The position numbers were made by a program, and so were the translations under genes. From Hyparrhenia diplandra (lineage: Eukaryota > Streptophyta > Magnoliopsida > Poales > Poaceae), in contig JADLZK010005877.1 in assembly GCA_015847255.1 (NCBI GenBank), positions 62,001-126,000 on the forward strand: a stretch of 64,000 nt of DNA, in the 5' to 3' direction. A model generated the notes under the pieces. The model searched no databases, was not told the origin of the DNA, and worked only from the letters and a program-made list of their open reading frames with translations. Positions 35,957-47,059 of this stretch are shown piece by piece (the first letter of the stretch is position 1; each line of letters starts with the position of its first letter).

Positions 35957-36599
35957 TTAGTAGTGGCCCGTGGGCGCGCACATCGCCGGCATGAACGCGA
36001 GCGGACCGGCGGCGTAGACGTTGTTCTTGAACCCGCGGCCGTCGATCCAGTGCTTGCCCTCGTCACGGAGCGGCGCGCCCTCAATGCCGCCATGGATGTT
36101 GGTGAGGATGTTGCACTCAGGGTCTGGTGACGAGCAGGCGCACGAAACAGGCCTTGCGGGGCTCCTTGCACCAGTAGGCGTCGGGGCGCTGGACGCCGAA
36201 CTCGGCGTGGAAGTAGCCGTTGTCGTCGGCGTCGACACACCGGTACGCCATGACGCGGTTCTTGCTGTCGCGGCAGGTGACCACCACCTTGGCCTTGGGC
36301 AGCAGCGCCGCGCCTTCGAGGTTTTCCGTGCCCCGCTTCGCGCAGCTCTGGCATAGCACCAGGCCCTCCACGCGCACCACCACCTGGTTCTTGTCGTCGT
36401 CATCGTCGTGCGCCGACTTGGGCGGCGGGGTGTAGGGCGCGGGCGGTGTTGCCGGCGGTGGTGGTGGCGTGGCTGGAGTCGGGGTGTAGGACGCCGGTGT
36501 GGAGGTGCTAGGGGTCGTCTGACTGTCGTCGTAGCCGCCGGCCGTGGTGCCGGTGACGAGGAGCGACATGAGGACGGCGATGGGGAGGAATGCTGCCAT
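35957..36599 (-). CDS. Pollen Ole e 1/extensin-like secreted protein, one frameshift
   Basis: A small secreted cell-wall protein. The minus-strand ATG at 36599 opens a signal peptide (MAAFLPIAVLMSLLVTGTTA). A proline/threonine-rich segment (TPATPPPPPATPPAPYTPPP, hydroxyproline-type) and an acidic DDDDD stretch follow. The Ole e 1 domain begins VVVRVEGLVLCQSC and keeps the cysteine pattern CQSC..CRDS..YRCVD..WCKEPRKAC. Near 36126-36133 one base is missing, so the frame stops early; the other frame continues SSPDPECNILTNIHGG to GHY and a TAA at 35957-35959. The order of signal peptide, Pro-rich stalk and Ole e 1 domain fits the pistil-extensin/SAH7-like proteins of grasses. No intron is needed. 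The break is either an assembly error or a recent mutation. Confidence 0.85.
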
Positions 36600-36706
36600 T
36601 GTTGCTTTGGAGTTGCTTTGGAGCGAGCGAATGGGTCTTAGAGATGGAGACCGATGGAAATGGCTGAGCTCTGGTTGAGTGGAAATGGCGGGAGGCGCAC
36701 TGCCGG

Positions 36707-36720
36707 TTTATATACACGTG
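36707..36720 (-). promoter_or_regulatory. TATA box and G-box of the Ole e 1-like gene
   Basis: On the minus strand CACGTG is followed directly by TATATAAA, about 110-120 bases upstream of the ATG. CACGTG is a core for bZIP/bHLH factors (light, abscisic acid). Confidence 0.6.
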
Positions 36721-37880
36721 ATCGATAGTAGGGTGGTCAGCGTGTTAAAAAATGGCGCAGACGTGCGGCCAAGTAGCTTGGGACGTGATAGTCGTGGTCG
36801 CCTTGTCGGCACTGCGCTACGTGAAGGCCAGTTTGTTTTGTTTCAATCCATTGGCGGCCATGGCTCGGATTTTGTTCTAATTTTTTTAGTAACAAATGGT
36901 TCATCAGAAGATCGATTTTGTCACGTTGAAACGAACACTGCAACGATAATGATTGGTCCAGACTCCGTAGTTCATCAGACAGAAAAAAGATTGTGCGTCC
37001 CGCAAACATTCTTGCCGGATTGTGCAATGATGAGATCGGGCGATCGGCTGTAGTATATTATTTTCAGATATTATATTGTGCAACCCGGCCGTGTGTTTGA
37101 GGCGACGCATATCAGTCGAATTCTTTTTCTGGATCGATTGGTTGGCGCGCTGGAATGGCGGACGCCTGGACGTTAAGTAGTTAATCAGCACACTACAGAG
37201 GAGTAGAGTTGCAGGAATGTTGATTTGATTTGATTTGATTAGGAATTTAATTTAATCTTTCTGCTGCCGGCTGATTTCATTTCATTTGTTTATGTGTTTT
37301 CTTGTTCTGATTACAGAATTTACAGTGTAGGGCTGAAGGCATTAGACATCACTTTGCTACGGTAACATATCGTCGCTAGTTGTAGTTTTAGGATTTGGAC
37401 TACTTCTTTTTATATAGTTGGAGATTTTATTTGGCATGATGCTTTTTAGTAATATTTTTACAATATTCTTACATATTGATTGCACAAAAAGGAATACATA
37501 TTAAATTTATATATTGTTGAATGGAAGTATATATGTCTTAGTTTATTAGTCAATCAGTTTGTATAAACTTTAGAGTCCCAATTTATCTTTGTCTCCTACA
37601 AGTCTCAAATTTTATAAGACGGCCTTGCGCATGTCTACGCGGGAGGTTGAACGTGGCATGGAGCCCCTGCTGGCCCTGGCCACCTAGTCCAGGAACCCGA
37701 GCTACGAGGGGACGCTAAGGGCGAGCACAACATGGAGGTGGCATAGCAGATGCGGTGTGGGAGTGAGGTGGAAGAGAGAGGGAGGAAGGGGGAGAACGAT
37801 GCCTTTGTGTGTATGCTATTGGAGATCCGAAGTGTTGGGACCCAAACTATAAAATGGGTCTCTGATTTGGGTCTTTTTGT
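36721..37880. other. Intergenic, upstream of the Ole e 1-like gene
   Basis: No gene was seen. Sequence is AT-rich between 37200 and 37600, with a short (GATTT)n run at 37219-37240. A GC-rich island at 37620-37800 has only short frames. Confidence 0.5.
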
Positions 37881-37898
37881 TGGAGATAATCTAATATT

Positions 37899-38047
37899 TT
37901 TTTACCGAAGTCAAAAGGGAAATCCGAGCCTATTTTTAATTTTTTTAATAATGCAGACTTGTTTAAATTCGCTCTCACGAGGAGTCAAACCCAGATCTGC
38001 TGAGTGCTACTCAGGTGCTCTAACCACTAGATTAGAGGACCTTTCAC
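37899..38047 (-). mobile_element. tRNA-derived SINE (149 bp)
   Basis: Read on the minus strand it has a tRNA-like head with an A box (TAGTGGTTAGAGCA) and a B box (GGTTTGACTCC) about 40 bases apart. An unrelated tail ends in poly-A (poly-T at 37899). It is flanked by an 18-base duplication with one mismatch, TGGAGATAATCTAATATT at 37881-37898 and TGGAGATAGTCTAATATT at 38048-38065. The arrangement resembles the Au SINE family of grasses. Confidence 0.8.
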
Positions 38048-38220
38048 TGGAGATAGTCTAATATTGGTGGACAATGCAGATTTAAATTGATCAATAACAA
38101 AACGCTATGTGGTGGCTTTCTAAAAAAACCCCTAAAAGTTCATCAAAAATGAACATTATTTAAGCAAGCATATCAATAAATCGATCTGATAGGTTGTACT
38201 CCCTTTATCCACACATATAA

Positions 38221-38509
38221 GAGCAGCTCCGGTGTTGAATAAAGTCAAACTGACAAGAAGGAAAATCAAACGGAAGACATATAAGAGCAGCTCTCCCAAC
38301 TCGGTTCAAATGGAGCGCCTTGACAAATGGCAAAAGATTTCTCTTCACATAGCACGGTCTCCTGGTCTTGAATTGGGGGAAAAAAACAAGAAGAAAAGAG
38401 AGGATATTTTTTTAATCGCTTGGGAGCTCACGCACACTACAACCACCAAACTGTCGAAACACAAACCGAATCCTGCTTCCATGGTTCGAATGCTACTTTA
38501 GAGTTGCTC
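38221..38509. mobile_element. Tourist/Harbinger-type MITE (289 bp)
   Basis: The ends GAGCAGCTCC and GAGTTGCTC are inverted repeats, and TAA is duplicated at 38218-38220 and 38510-38512. A second AAGAGCAGCTCT occurs inside near 38283. The element shares end sequence, target and size with the one at 7851-8141. Confidence 0.75.
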
Positions 38510-38512
38510 TAA

Positions 38513-39267
38513 GGGTGTGTGTGTGGTTTAGAGGCGGTACTAGTCTTGATGTTTGGTTTAGAGACATGTGGGAAGCAAACCTTCATCGAGAGGCAATACT
38601 TGTCCAGAATGTTGTCCCTAGACATCCCTCCAAATATGAGGCACGAGCTTGTCCCATTCGAAGATGTTCTCTTCTACGGTGGTGTGTGCTTCTTCCTCTT
38701 TCCTCCTTGCGTTGGCAGGCGCGACCCCGACGAGGGCGAGCACGGTATCAAGTGACGCAGGCGGGCGCAATCCTGCCACAAGCTATATCGCCCCCGCCCA
38801 TGGTGCAGGTGGCCTCGCTTGGATTCGATGTGGGTGAGCTCAACCCCAACCATGGTGCGGGTGGGCCAGATTGCCATGGTTTGGGCAATTGTATCAGAAA
38901 GTTGGGAAAAAATGATATGTGGATCTCATTTATTTAACTAATAACTAATCTTTGTCACTTCAACCAAACGTAAAGCAAATGATGTCTCCATTATTAAGAT
39001 GGGAAGGGAAAAACATTTCAAACCTCTCCCCAAAACAATCGTACGCTCATGATTCTCAATTTGTTGATCTGTGGATATCATTTGAACATAAAAATATAAT
39101 CTCATAGTTGGAGAGAATATCTTCTTATAGTTGTTTCAAAAGGTTGTAGATCCGTCAAAATAACTCAAATCAAAAACAGTGAAAAAATACTCAAATGGTA
39201 GTTTTTGATGGGCCGTAACAGGAGCAAATACGAGTGATGCAACCGCCGCTAGTCTTACCAAAACCCA
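38513..39267. other. Intergenic, no gene seen
   Basis: Short frames occur around 38515-38940, but none shows a recognisable domain. AT-rich towards 39200. Confidence 0.4.
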
Positions 39268-39276
39268 ATAATGCAT

Positions 39277-40317
39277 GGGAGAATTAGGTGTATGGCCCTA
39301 GAAAAAACGTAACTTAAATATTTGGCATTTTTTCAATCGAATTTGGCTTTGTGGTCTCAAATCAAATTTTATGGTCTTCCGTCCATTCCGTTAGGGTTGG
39401 GTGTTAGTTTGGACAACTGTAGGCTGCGCGAAAAGATGAAATTACCCTCATGTATTGTACTCCCATGCCTCACACCCGCCGGCTCTCCCCTGGAGCGATA
39501 GCGCAATACAATAGTGATGATGACTAGTGAGCGAGCCGAACCCTAGTCCGCCGCCGTCGGTAATGACATGAACACATGCACGCAACAACAGGTAGAAGAA
39601 GGGTCGTCCTCAATGGCGATGGTCGGGGTGTAGGTTACTACTACGCCGACACGTACGGAGGGCAGCGGGCCGCATCCGCCACAACCTAGAAAGCATGTGT
39701 CGCGCCTCCCGCACGAGGTAGCCCCTCGACGGGTAGTGCAACAAAGAGGCAGCAGGAGTCATGCCATGACGAACACATTGAGCGGCCGCTCCACGAACCC
39801 CGGCGTGACGCCGTGGCTCCCCACCGTTTGAGTCCGCGCCACCACTTCCCATCGGTGGGACCCAACGCGACATAGATCTCCATGCCAAGCACCTCCTGCT
39901 CCACCGCTAGCTGCTCCCGGCTCCTCGGCGGCACAAGGTTGCCCTCGAAGCGCCTTGAACAACGCTAAGTAGCGATCCAAGGCAATCGCGGCTTTGCTAG
40001 GGCAGTCGTCGATGTTGTCGAACCCCCCCCGGGTCGATTGTCTCCCTCTTCGCGATGGTCACCACGGCGAGGGTCATGGCCTTCACCCACTTCAAGAAGG
40101 CGGCAAACCCTACATAAGGGTAATTTCGACTTTTCACGCGCCCCCTACAAGTGTCCCAACAAACACCCCGACCTAACAAAATGGAACCAACAAACACCCT
40201 GACCTAACAAAATGGACGGAAGGCCACAGAGCTAAATAAAATTTGGTTTGAAGCCACATAGCGGTTGAAAAAAGAGCCAAATAAATAAATTGCGTTTTTT
40301 CCATGTATAATTCTCCC
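39277..40317. mobile_element. Pack-MULE-like element (1.0 kb)
   Basis: Long inverted repeats (about 130-150 bases) pair GGGAGAATTA at 39277 with TAATTCTCCC ending at 40317. They continue through TGGC...AAATTTTATG..CTTCCGTCCATT on both arms. A 9-base duplication with one mismatch flanks it: ATAATGCAT (39268-39276) and ATAATACAT (40318-40326). The interior is GC-rich and codes on the minus strand for pieces such as FLKWVKAMTLAVVTIAKRET and LDRYLALFKALRG, which look like captured host exons of unknown origin. The right arm holds a doubled CAACAAACACCC..GACCTAACAAAATGGA. Confidence 0.75.
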
Positions 40318-40548
40318 ATAATACATAGTGATACCGGGCCTATATGTTCCAAGAAGCCAATCGGCCCACTTTTGGTCACCCAAACCGCCTATAACAGCCC
40401 ACCACTATTAAGCACCCGGTTGCAACTCGGAAACGCGGCTGCTTCTTTTTGCCCCTAAAATCCTCTCCCGGACCCTGTCCGCATCACGACCGCTCTATTC
40501 TGCCCTGTCTTCTCGAACGGTCCCAAACCCTAGGCGCGACCTGAGCCC

Positions 40549-43500
40549 ATGTCGGGGTCTTACGGATCCGACGACTACCGCGGCGGCGGCGGCGGTGGCG
40601 GAGGCTACGGCGGCGGCGGATACGGTGGGCGAGGTCGCGTTTAGGTCCCGCGACCTGCGTGCGTGTTTCTGTCTCCCTGGATCTGTTTCTGAGCGATTCG
40701 TGCTTTTGCAGGTGGCGGTGGCGGCCGTGGGCGCGGAGGCGGTGGAGGAGGGTATGGAGGTGGCGGCGGGGGAGGATATGGAGGCGGTGGTGGTGGAGGC
40801 TACGGCGGCGGTGGAGGTGGCCGAGGCGGGTTCGGTGGCGGAGGACGAGGTGGTGGTGGAGGAGGAGGTGGCCGAGGCGGTGGCGGGCGCGGGGGTGGAC
40901 GCGAAGGCGACTGGGTTTGCCCTGACGCAAGGTACGTTTTCAATAGTTTGTTCGTCGTTTGGCTGTTGAACTAATTTGTTGAATCGTGTTATTTCATAAT
41001 AATATGATGAGAACTCTGGCGTGTAGGCTTGAGTCAAGTAAAACTGTTTCGAGATGTTTTTTGCGGTGTTTGGTTGATTCAATCATTATGCTGTCGTATA
41101 ATGTTGATTTGTTTGTGGCATGGTGTGCATGACAAAGCTCCCTGTTCCTTTAGCTTGGTTAGAGTCTATGTAGCTGGATGGTATATAGCTTCCTAGTGTT
41201 TGCTTTGTTTTGTTTACAGGACTAAGGCCCTGTTTGGTTCATGGGACTAGGGACTAAATGGGACTAAAAATTATGTCCCTAGTCTCTCCCAAGAGTCTAT
41301 TGAAATATGGACTAATTGGGACTAAAAATTAGTCCCTAGTCCTCATGTTTGGTAATTTAGGGACTAAATGGGACTAAAATTAGTCTCTATGGATGAAGCA
41401 TCGGGTGTATTTATTTAGTTATCGTTATAATTCCAAAAGATTTGGGACTAGATGACTAGTGATGACAATTGAAAGCTGATTTTCATGGCTTTTAATTTAT
41501 TTGACTCTGAGATGCAATTCAGGAAAACTGTAGTTCATACATGCATACATTCGATTAGCATTATAGGAAAAGGTTATGGTTTGTTTTTCTTATATGTTTT
41601 TTTTTATTTGTATGTACTAACTTTAGTTCTTCCATGATGTGGAAAGCTTAATCATGTTATTATAATTGGTCTCTTGATGTATCTCTTTCCTGAAAAAAAA
41701 TATGAATCTTGATGCAGTTGTGGCAATGTGAACTTTGCGAGGAGGACTGAATGCAACAAATGTGGAGCACCTTGCCCAAGTGGCGGTGGTGGTGGCGGCG
41801 CGGTGGGAGTTATAATAGGTCTGGTGGAGGTGGTGGTTTCGACAGAGATGGTGGAGACTACGGGCGTGGTGGTGGAGGTGGGAGCAGAGGAGGATACAAT
41901 AGAAGTGGTGGCAGCGACCGTGGTTTTGATGACCAACGTGGTGGCAGAGGTGGCAGCTATGGAGGACGAGATCAGGAGAACCAAAGGGCTAGTGAAGGTG
42001 GCTACAATGCCGGTGGCTATGGACAAGCTCCTCCGCAAGGTCCTCCTTCCTATGGTGGTCCTGCGGGTGACTATGCGCCCTCCGAAGTTCCTATGGAGGC
42101 AACAATGCTTATGGTTCAGATTCTGCAGTGCCGCCTCCTAATAGCTACAGTGGTGGCCCAGGCTCATACCCACCAAGCTATGGTGCCCCGCCTCCACACC
42201 AATATGGTGGTGCCCCAGGAGGGCAGGGGTCTGCCTCCTACATATGATGGTGGATATGGTGGTCGGTCCATGCCTGGCGGTGGAGGATCTGGGGGTGCAC
42301 CACCACCTTATCATGGCGGCGGTGGCGGCGGTTATACTGGTAGTGCTGACCCTGAACCAGCTGGAAAAGTTAAGCAGTGTGATGAAAATTGTGACGAGAC
42401 ATGTGACAATGCAAGGATTTACATCTCGAATTTGCCTCCTGATGTCACTGTTGAGGAATTACAGGAGTTATTTGGAGGAATCGCCAGGTATAATTCAATT
42501 TGCATCACTTTCTTTTGTGCGATAACAGTTGTATGATTTACATTCTCTAATGTTGTACTCCCTCTATCATTTTTGTAAGGCGTTTAGGCCAATATCTCAA
42601 ATACCAAGAAAATGCAAATAACAAGAAAGATCAATAATGGTTGCTAATTAAGCTCTGCATGCGAGAATGCAAACCGGCGTCTCCGTTACTAAACGCAGTG
42701 CGTGGCCGGCCGGGTGATTAGAAAAAGCGTGTGCAACCTGGCCGCGGCGAGTATTTTAACTGGGTCTTCCAAGCATGCAAACCACCTCGATTACAATGTT
42801 ACGCCTAACAAAAAATCAAAAATCAAAACTGCTGAACGCCTTTTATATTTCGTGATGGAGGGAGTAATTCTGTAGCGAATTCATTACTTCTCGATTACTA
42901 ATTGGCTAGTTAGATTTTTTATAACAGTAATTGTGCTCACTATACTTGTGCATCCTTGGTTGTTCTTTTGCTTAGAAATTTAGCTTATTTGTTTAGGATA
43001 TCAGTATGGAACTGATTTTTTCTATTTGCCTTTCCTGTCTATATTTAATAGTGTACATTGATTTCACATTTGTTGAGTCTTTGTGATTAGCTAACACTTT
43101 TTAGAGTAATTTAAGATTCTTATTATTAATGATCACTTTTTGTTTTAGAGTTTCATCTTGTTTTTGCATTTGCAAGTATCATGCTGTTGAAACCAATTCA
43201 TTTATTTAATGTGTTGCCATTGATCTTCGTGTTGATCTTTGCACTGGATGATTCTGCAATTCTTGCCTCTATTTTTTTTAAAAAAGGTTGGAAGGATCAA
43301 GCAAAAAGCGTGGTTACAAAGATCAGTGGCCCTGGAACATAAAAATATATACTGATGACTCTGGAAAAACCAAAGGAGATGCTTTGCCTTGCTTATGAAG
43401 ATCCTTCTGCTGCTCACTCAGCTGGTGGATTTTACAATAGTAAGATTGCTATCGAGTTTTAAGTGTTAGTGATATCCCAACACACAGTCCAGTTTGGTTT

Positions 43501-44452
43501 CTAATGCATCTATTCTGTTCATGTTGTAGATTATGACATGAGAGGCTACAAAATCAGCGTTGTGATGGCTGAGAAATCAGCACCCAGAGCAGCACCCTCT
43601 TATGGGCATGGGTAAGTAGTTTTTATCTGCTAGATGCGGCGCGGATTGCCATATCAAATTGAATCATAGTACTGGTATTGGAATTCCGTAGTGTATGGAT
43701 TTTCATTTGCATGTCACTTCAGCTACAAATGATAATTCCCACCAGAAACAAAAAACACATGACTGGCTGCACATGCTTATCTTTGATCTAGCATTTGAAT
43801 TAGCTTCATCATTTATAGAAATTAGAAACACATAGCCCAAACACATAGCACATGGATATTGTCCAAACTGAATTTGTAAATTGTTCTATCATACATAAGA
43901 TACTAACGGTTGATCAGAAACACATAGCCCAAAGGTCATGATTTGTGCTTTCATTCAGGCCCCTGTATGATATACTTCTATCTAAATAAGTAATACATGG
44001 GTGGTGAATGGTTATGCTATCAGCTTTTGTTGGCTTGAACTCTCCTATAACTTCACAGAAGCTAATTAGTTGAACAAAGTAATATTGTGATGATTGCAAT
44101 ACCATATATTATTACAAATTCAGTGATTGGATGGGAAATAGTTTGAATGTGGCGACAGATGAAATAATTACATTTTGGTGTGCTATATTGTCATGTGCTA
44201 ATATTTATGAATGAAATTGTGTTTGTAATCTGTGAACCATGAGTGAGTTCATCAAGGGTATTACAATAGTGGAGAAGGAAGCGCTTCAAATTTGTGTACT
44301 AAATTATGATTCATGTGGATGCCCCCTTTATGTGTGCAGCGGTGGCCGTGGTGGTGGCTATGGCGGTGGTGGACGAGGGATAATTACAGAGAAGGCGGGG
44401 CCATGGACCCAATAGAAATCAGGGTGGTGGTTCGGCGTTCGCGCCATACTGA
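40549..44452 (+). CDS. TAF15b: TAF15b-like RNA-binding protein (RanBP2 zinc finger and RRM)
   Basis: A FUS/EWS/TAF15-family protein, in plants TFIID-associated TAF15b: a nuclear RNA-binding factor linked to transcription and flowering control. Predicted exons: 40549-40633, 40712-40931, 41718-42487, about 43286-43439, 43530-43611 and 44340-44452. Exons 1-2 encode a Gly/Tyr/Arg-rich low-complexity region. The exon 2/3 junction makes a RanBP2-type zinc finger (WVCPDA|SCGNVNFARRTECNKCG). Exon 3 continues Gly-rich, then KVKQCDENCDETCDNARIYI opens the RRM (RNP2 IYISNLP). Exon 4 carries KRGYKDQWP and IKIYTDDSGK, exon 5 has YDMRGYKISVVMAEKSAPRA, and exon 6 is an RGG-rich tail. Single-base frame breaks lie near 41781-41810, 42075-42090, 42226-42229, 43303-43310, 43383-43385, 44376-44379 and 44408-44413. 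The exon 4 acceptor (A-rich AAAAAG) is also abnormal. Confidence 0.85.
41224..41400. repeat. GGGACTA-rich MITE in TAF15b intron 2
   Basis: Begins AAGGCCCTGTTTGGTTCATG and consists of inverted and direct copies of GGGACTAAA/TTAGTCCC. This start is typical of an abundant grass MITE. The right end lacks the matching terminus and is probably truncated. Confidence 0.6.
42558..42864. mobile_element. Stowaway MITE in TAF15b intron 3 (307 bp)
   Basis: The ends CTCCCTCTATCATTTTTGTA and ATATTTCGTGATGGAGGGAG pair as inverted repeats and are flanked by TA (42556-42557 and 42865-42866). The match continues inwards with AGGCGTTT/GAACGCCT. Confidence 0.85.
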
Positions 44453-45690
44453 AAACAACTAATTTTGTTACTGTGATTGTCGCCTGTGAGAAACCATTTC
44501 TATTCCTGTTCTACGGATTTGTACTCAATACAGGCGCATAAGGTAGGTTGTCTGTTTTCCTTATTGGACTTATGTTAAATTGTCATGCAACAGTCTTGGT
44601 CGGACTTGGGTTTGTCCAAAAGTGATTGATCTATGTTGTATGAATTTTTTGCATAGAGGCAGATGGATATAAGCTCCAAATGCTGGTAGGTTTGTGATGT
44701 TATTTCAGGTGAGTGCCGAACCGTTATGATTGCATATTTTTTGTTTTCTCCTTGTTATTAATCTAATGCTTACATTCCACATGGGGTTACCTCAGCCGGT
44801 GGATCACTCCTGTAAGCTTTGGATTTTGCTGTGGAGAACAGGTAGGGGCAGTTTTGTTCTGTGATAGGTTTATTAGATTTCGTGTATATTAGACGACATA
44901 TCAACCAACATCAATAGAATGTTCCACATCCATTTTTTTTGTTTGTGGATGGAGGTGTTGAAACTTAGACTAGCATGTACTTAGCTTAGGTTGCCACAAA
45001 CATGATCGTGACTCAGCTTATTTTGGTATAGAGCCTATTCTTGGATCAAGGCTACAGCTTCATCACTTGTCCCCGACTCATCATCCTCAACAACATGATA
45101 TTACTTTTTATGTTAAAGTGGTGGTTTATATATATAAAATAGAAGAGAGGAATTGTGTAAATTGTTGCTTCGTATGCCCTGTGACTGAGGCCTCTCGGGA
45201 CTGATAGTAGGTTTCTTACTTGGCTGATTTGTTGATTGGATTGATTGCACTGCTTGAGCTGTAGCCCGTGGGGACGAAGCGAGTACTTTGAAGCATTCAG
45301 TGCCAAGCCAGTTGGGCGAAGCGAGTAATTTTCAGAAGAATGTTTAAGAGAAAGTACAAATGTTTATTCGTACGCGCACTCGGTTTTTGAAAAAGAGCGT
45401 GCCTCACTAAATTTTGGTGTATGCAACTTGCAGTATGTCTGGATGGACGGACTGTTCGTCAAAATGAAGGTGCCACTGCTCATGTCATGAGAAGTTTGTG
45501 GTATTAAAGTGCTCAACGTCGACTATCTAGAATCAATAATCTTATTGTGAGGATGAGATCCAGACCCTAAAAAGAGACGGGATTCTTTCATCCGTTTTTA
45601 CTCCACCCTCATGTAGCTGATTCTCTCCATGCCTTTACGTGATCCGAAGTTCCGAACTGATATCTCATGCTCATACAAGTAATAACGAAG
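44453..45690. other. 3' flank of TAF15b and intergenic
   Basis: TAF15b 3' UTR sequence is expected in the first few hundred bases. No other gene or complete element was recognised. Confidence 0.45.
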
Positions 45691-45691
45691 A

Positions 45692-45817
45692 GCGTCCAGC
45701 GTCAGCTATGTCAGAATTCGATTTCATAACATATAACTTGATTGTTGAGTAAATTTCTGGGCTGCAAATAACATCGCAACAAGTTATACATTCCCTTATA
45801 ACACTCGGACAATTTGT
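45692..45817. repeat. Direct repeat, left copy, flanking the 5.6-kb MULE
   Basis: GCGTCCAGCGTCAGCTATGT...ATACATTCCCTTATAACACT...GACAATTTGT recurs at 51542-51628. This copy has about 37 extra bases in the middle (45744-45780). Confidence 0.7.
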
Positions 45818-46283
45818 CAATAGACCTGCCTCCGCCCTACAAAACATGTAATTTTTGCTTCTCGAGAAGTTAACCAATTTTAACCGACTAAATTGAAGAG
45901 CTGGACTAGAGGAATTTTTTAAATTTTAGCCCTTTTTCAAAACAAATTTCAAATGTATCCCCGTTTGAAACAATTTTACGCTAGGTATCCCTTTTGTCGC
46001 GCCAAATGCGTTGGCGCCAAATGCGCTTGGCGTGACATTTACACATGGCCGATGCATGCGGTGCATCGCTTCCGTGCCACGGGCGCCGGCGGTGTGTTGA
46101 CCGTTCTTCGGCGTGTCCGGCGGTGGGTCCCATGGCGTCAGCGCCCTCGCTGTCTGGCCTTGGGAGGCCGATCGCGCCCAGATGCTTAGGGCGGCGGGCC
46201 CGTTAGGGTTTACGTCACGGGCCTCGTCGAAAGCGCGTGGGCCCCACCGCGTCGCGCCAACGGTTATGTTGCGACGATGTCGA

Positions 46284-46289
46284 TATAAA
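46284..46289 (+). promoter_or_regulatory. TATA box of the MULE plus-strand gene
   Basis: TATAAA just inside the left inverted repeat, followed by a C/T-rich leader (CCTCCACCAACTTTTTGTCTCCC). The first coding exon lies beyond a probable 5' intron ending TTTGCTAG at 47054. Confidence 0.55.
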
Positions 46290-47059
46290 TGCCTCCACCA
46301 ACTTTTTGTCTCCCTCTCTTCTCCCACTTTCTCCATTCCCCGGTCCGAAAGCAGCAAAAGCAATGGTCGATCTTTGGAAGGGAATGTCCCTTCACCTTTG
46401 TCCTCCTCTCCATGATTTCCATTTGGTTTTTTGTGTGAAGCTTGTTTATGCTTGTGTTATGCTAATTGGAACTCATTTGTGGTTGATTTGCTTTGGTAAT
46501 CTTGTATTGCTTAGATGTAATTGTCCTCTCAAATCCCGATCCCTAATTCAATTTATATTGGTCATGGCAAATAGGAAATCTTGTTTGTGATGTTTATTTG
46601 TTCTTGTGCTATGTGGTAAAACTTGTTTTGTTAGGAATGATGCGGTCGCTTGCAATTGTCCTCTAAAATCCCAAACCCTAATTGAATTATTAGCTCCACA
46701 TGGCAAATTGGAGATCTTGTTTGGTACTACGTAGATGACTTCATTATCTATTGAAGATGTGTTCATGTTTTGTGTTTTTGCTTAGGGTTTATGAATAGGG
46801 TTTGAATATTTAAGCATGTTTTATGGTTCTATTATGATTTGTTACCATGTAAGGAATATGTTATTTGTTGGTTTCAAACCTGTTGTTGTCATAGTTGTTT
46901 ATTGTATTTTGATTTCTTAAGAAATTGTATGAACATTAATTTGATTGAAATAATTTGATACTAATATTGTTTAGATGTTACCCATCCATGGTTTGTTGTT
47001 TGTGTTTGCACATATGTTTTCTCGCACAAAGGTGACATTGTTATCTTTTGCTAGGTGTC

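Noticed and set aside
37970..38047. A functional tRNA gene on the minus strand
   Set aside because: The tRNA-like head is imperfect, is joined to an unrelated tail with poly-A and has an 18-base TSD, so it is a SINE.
40484..41082. Long minus-strand frames opposite TAF15b exons 1-2
   Set aside because: Shadows of the Gly-rich repeat; the plus strand has the correct splice junctions and zinc finger.
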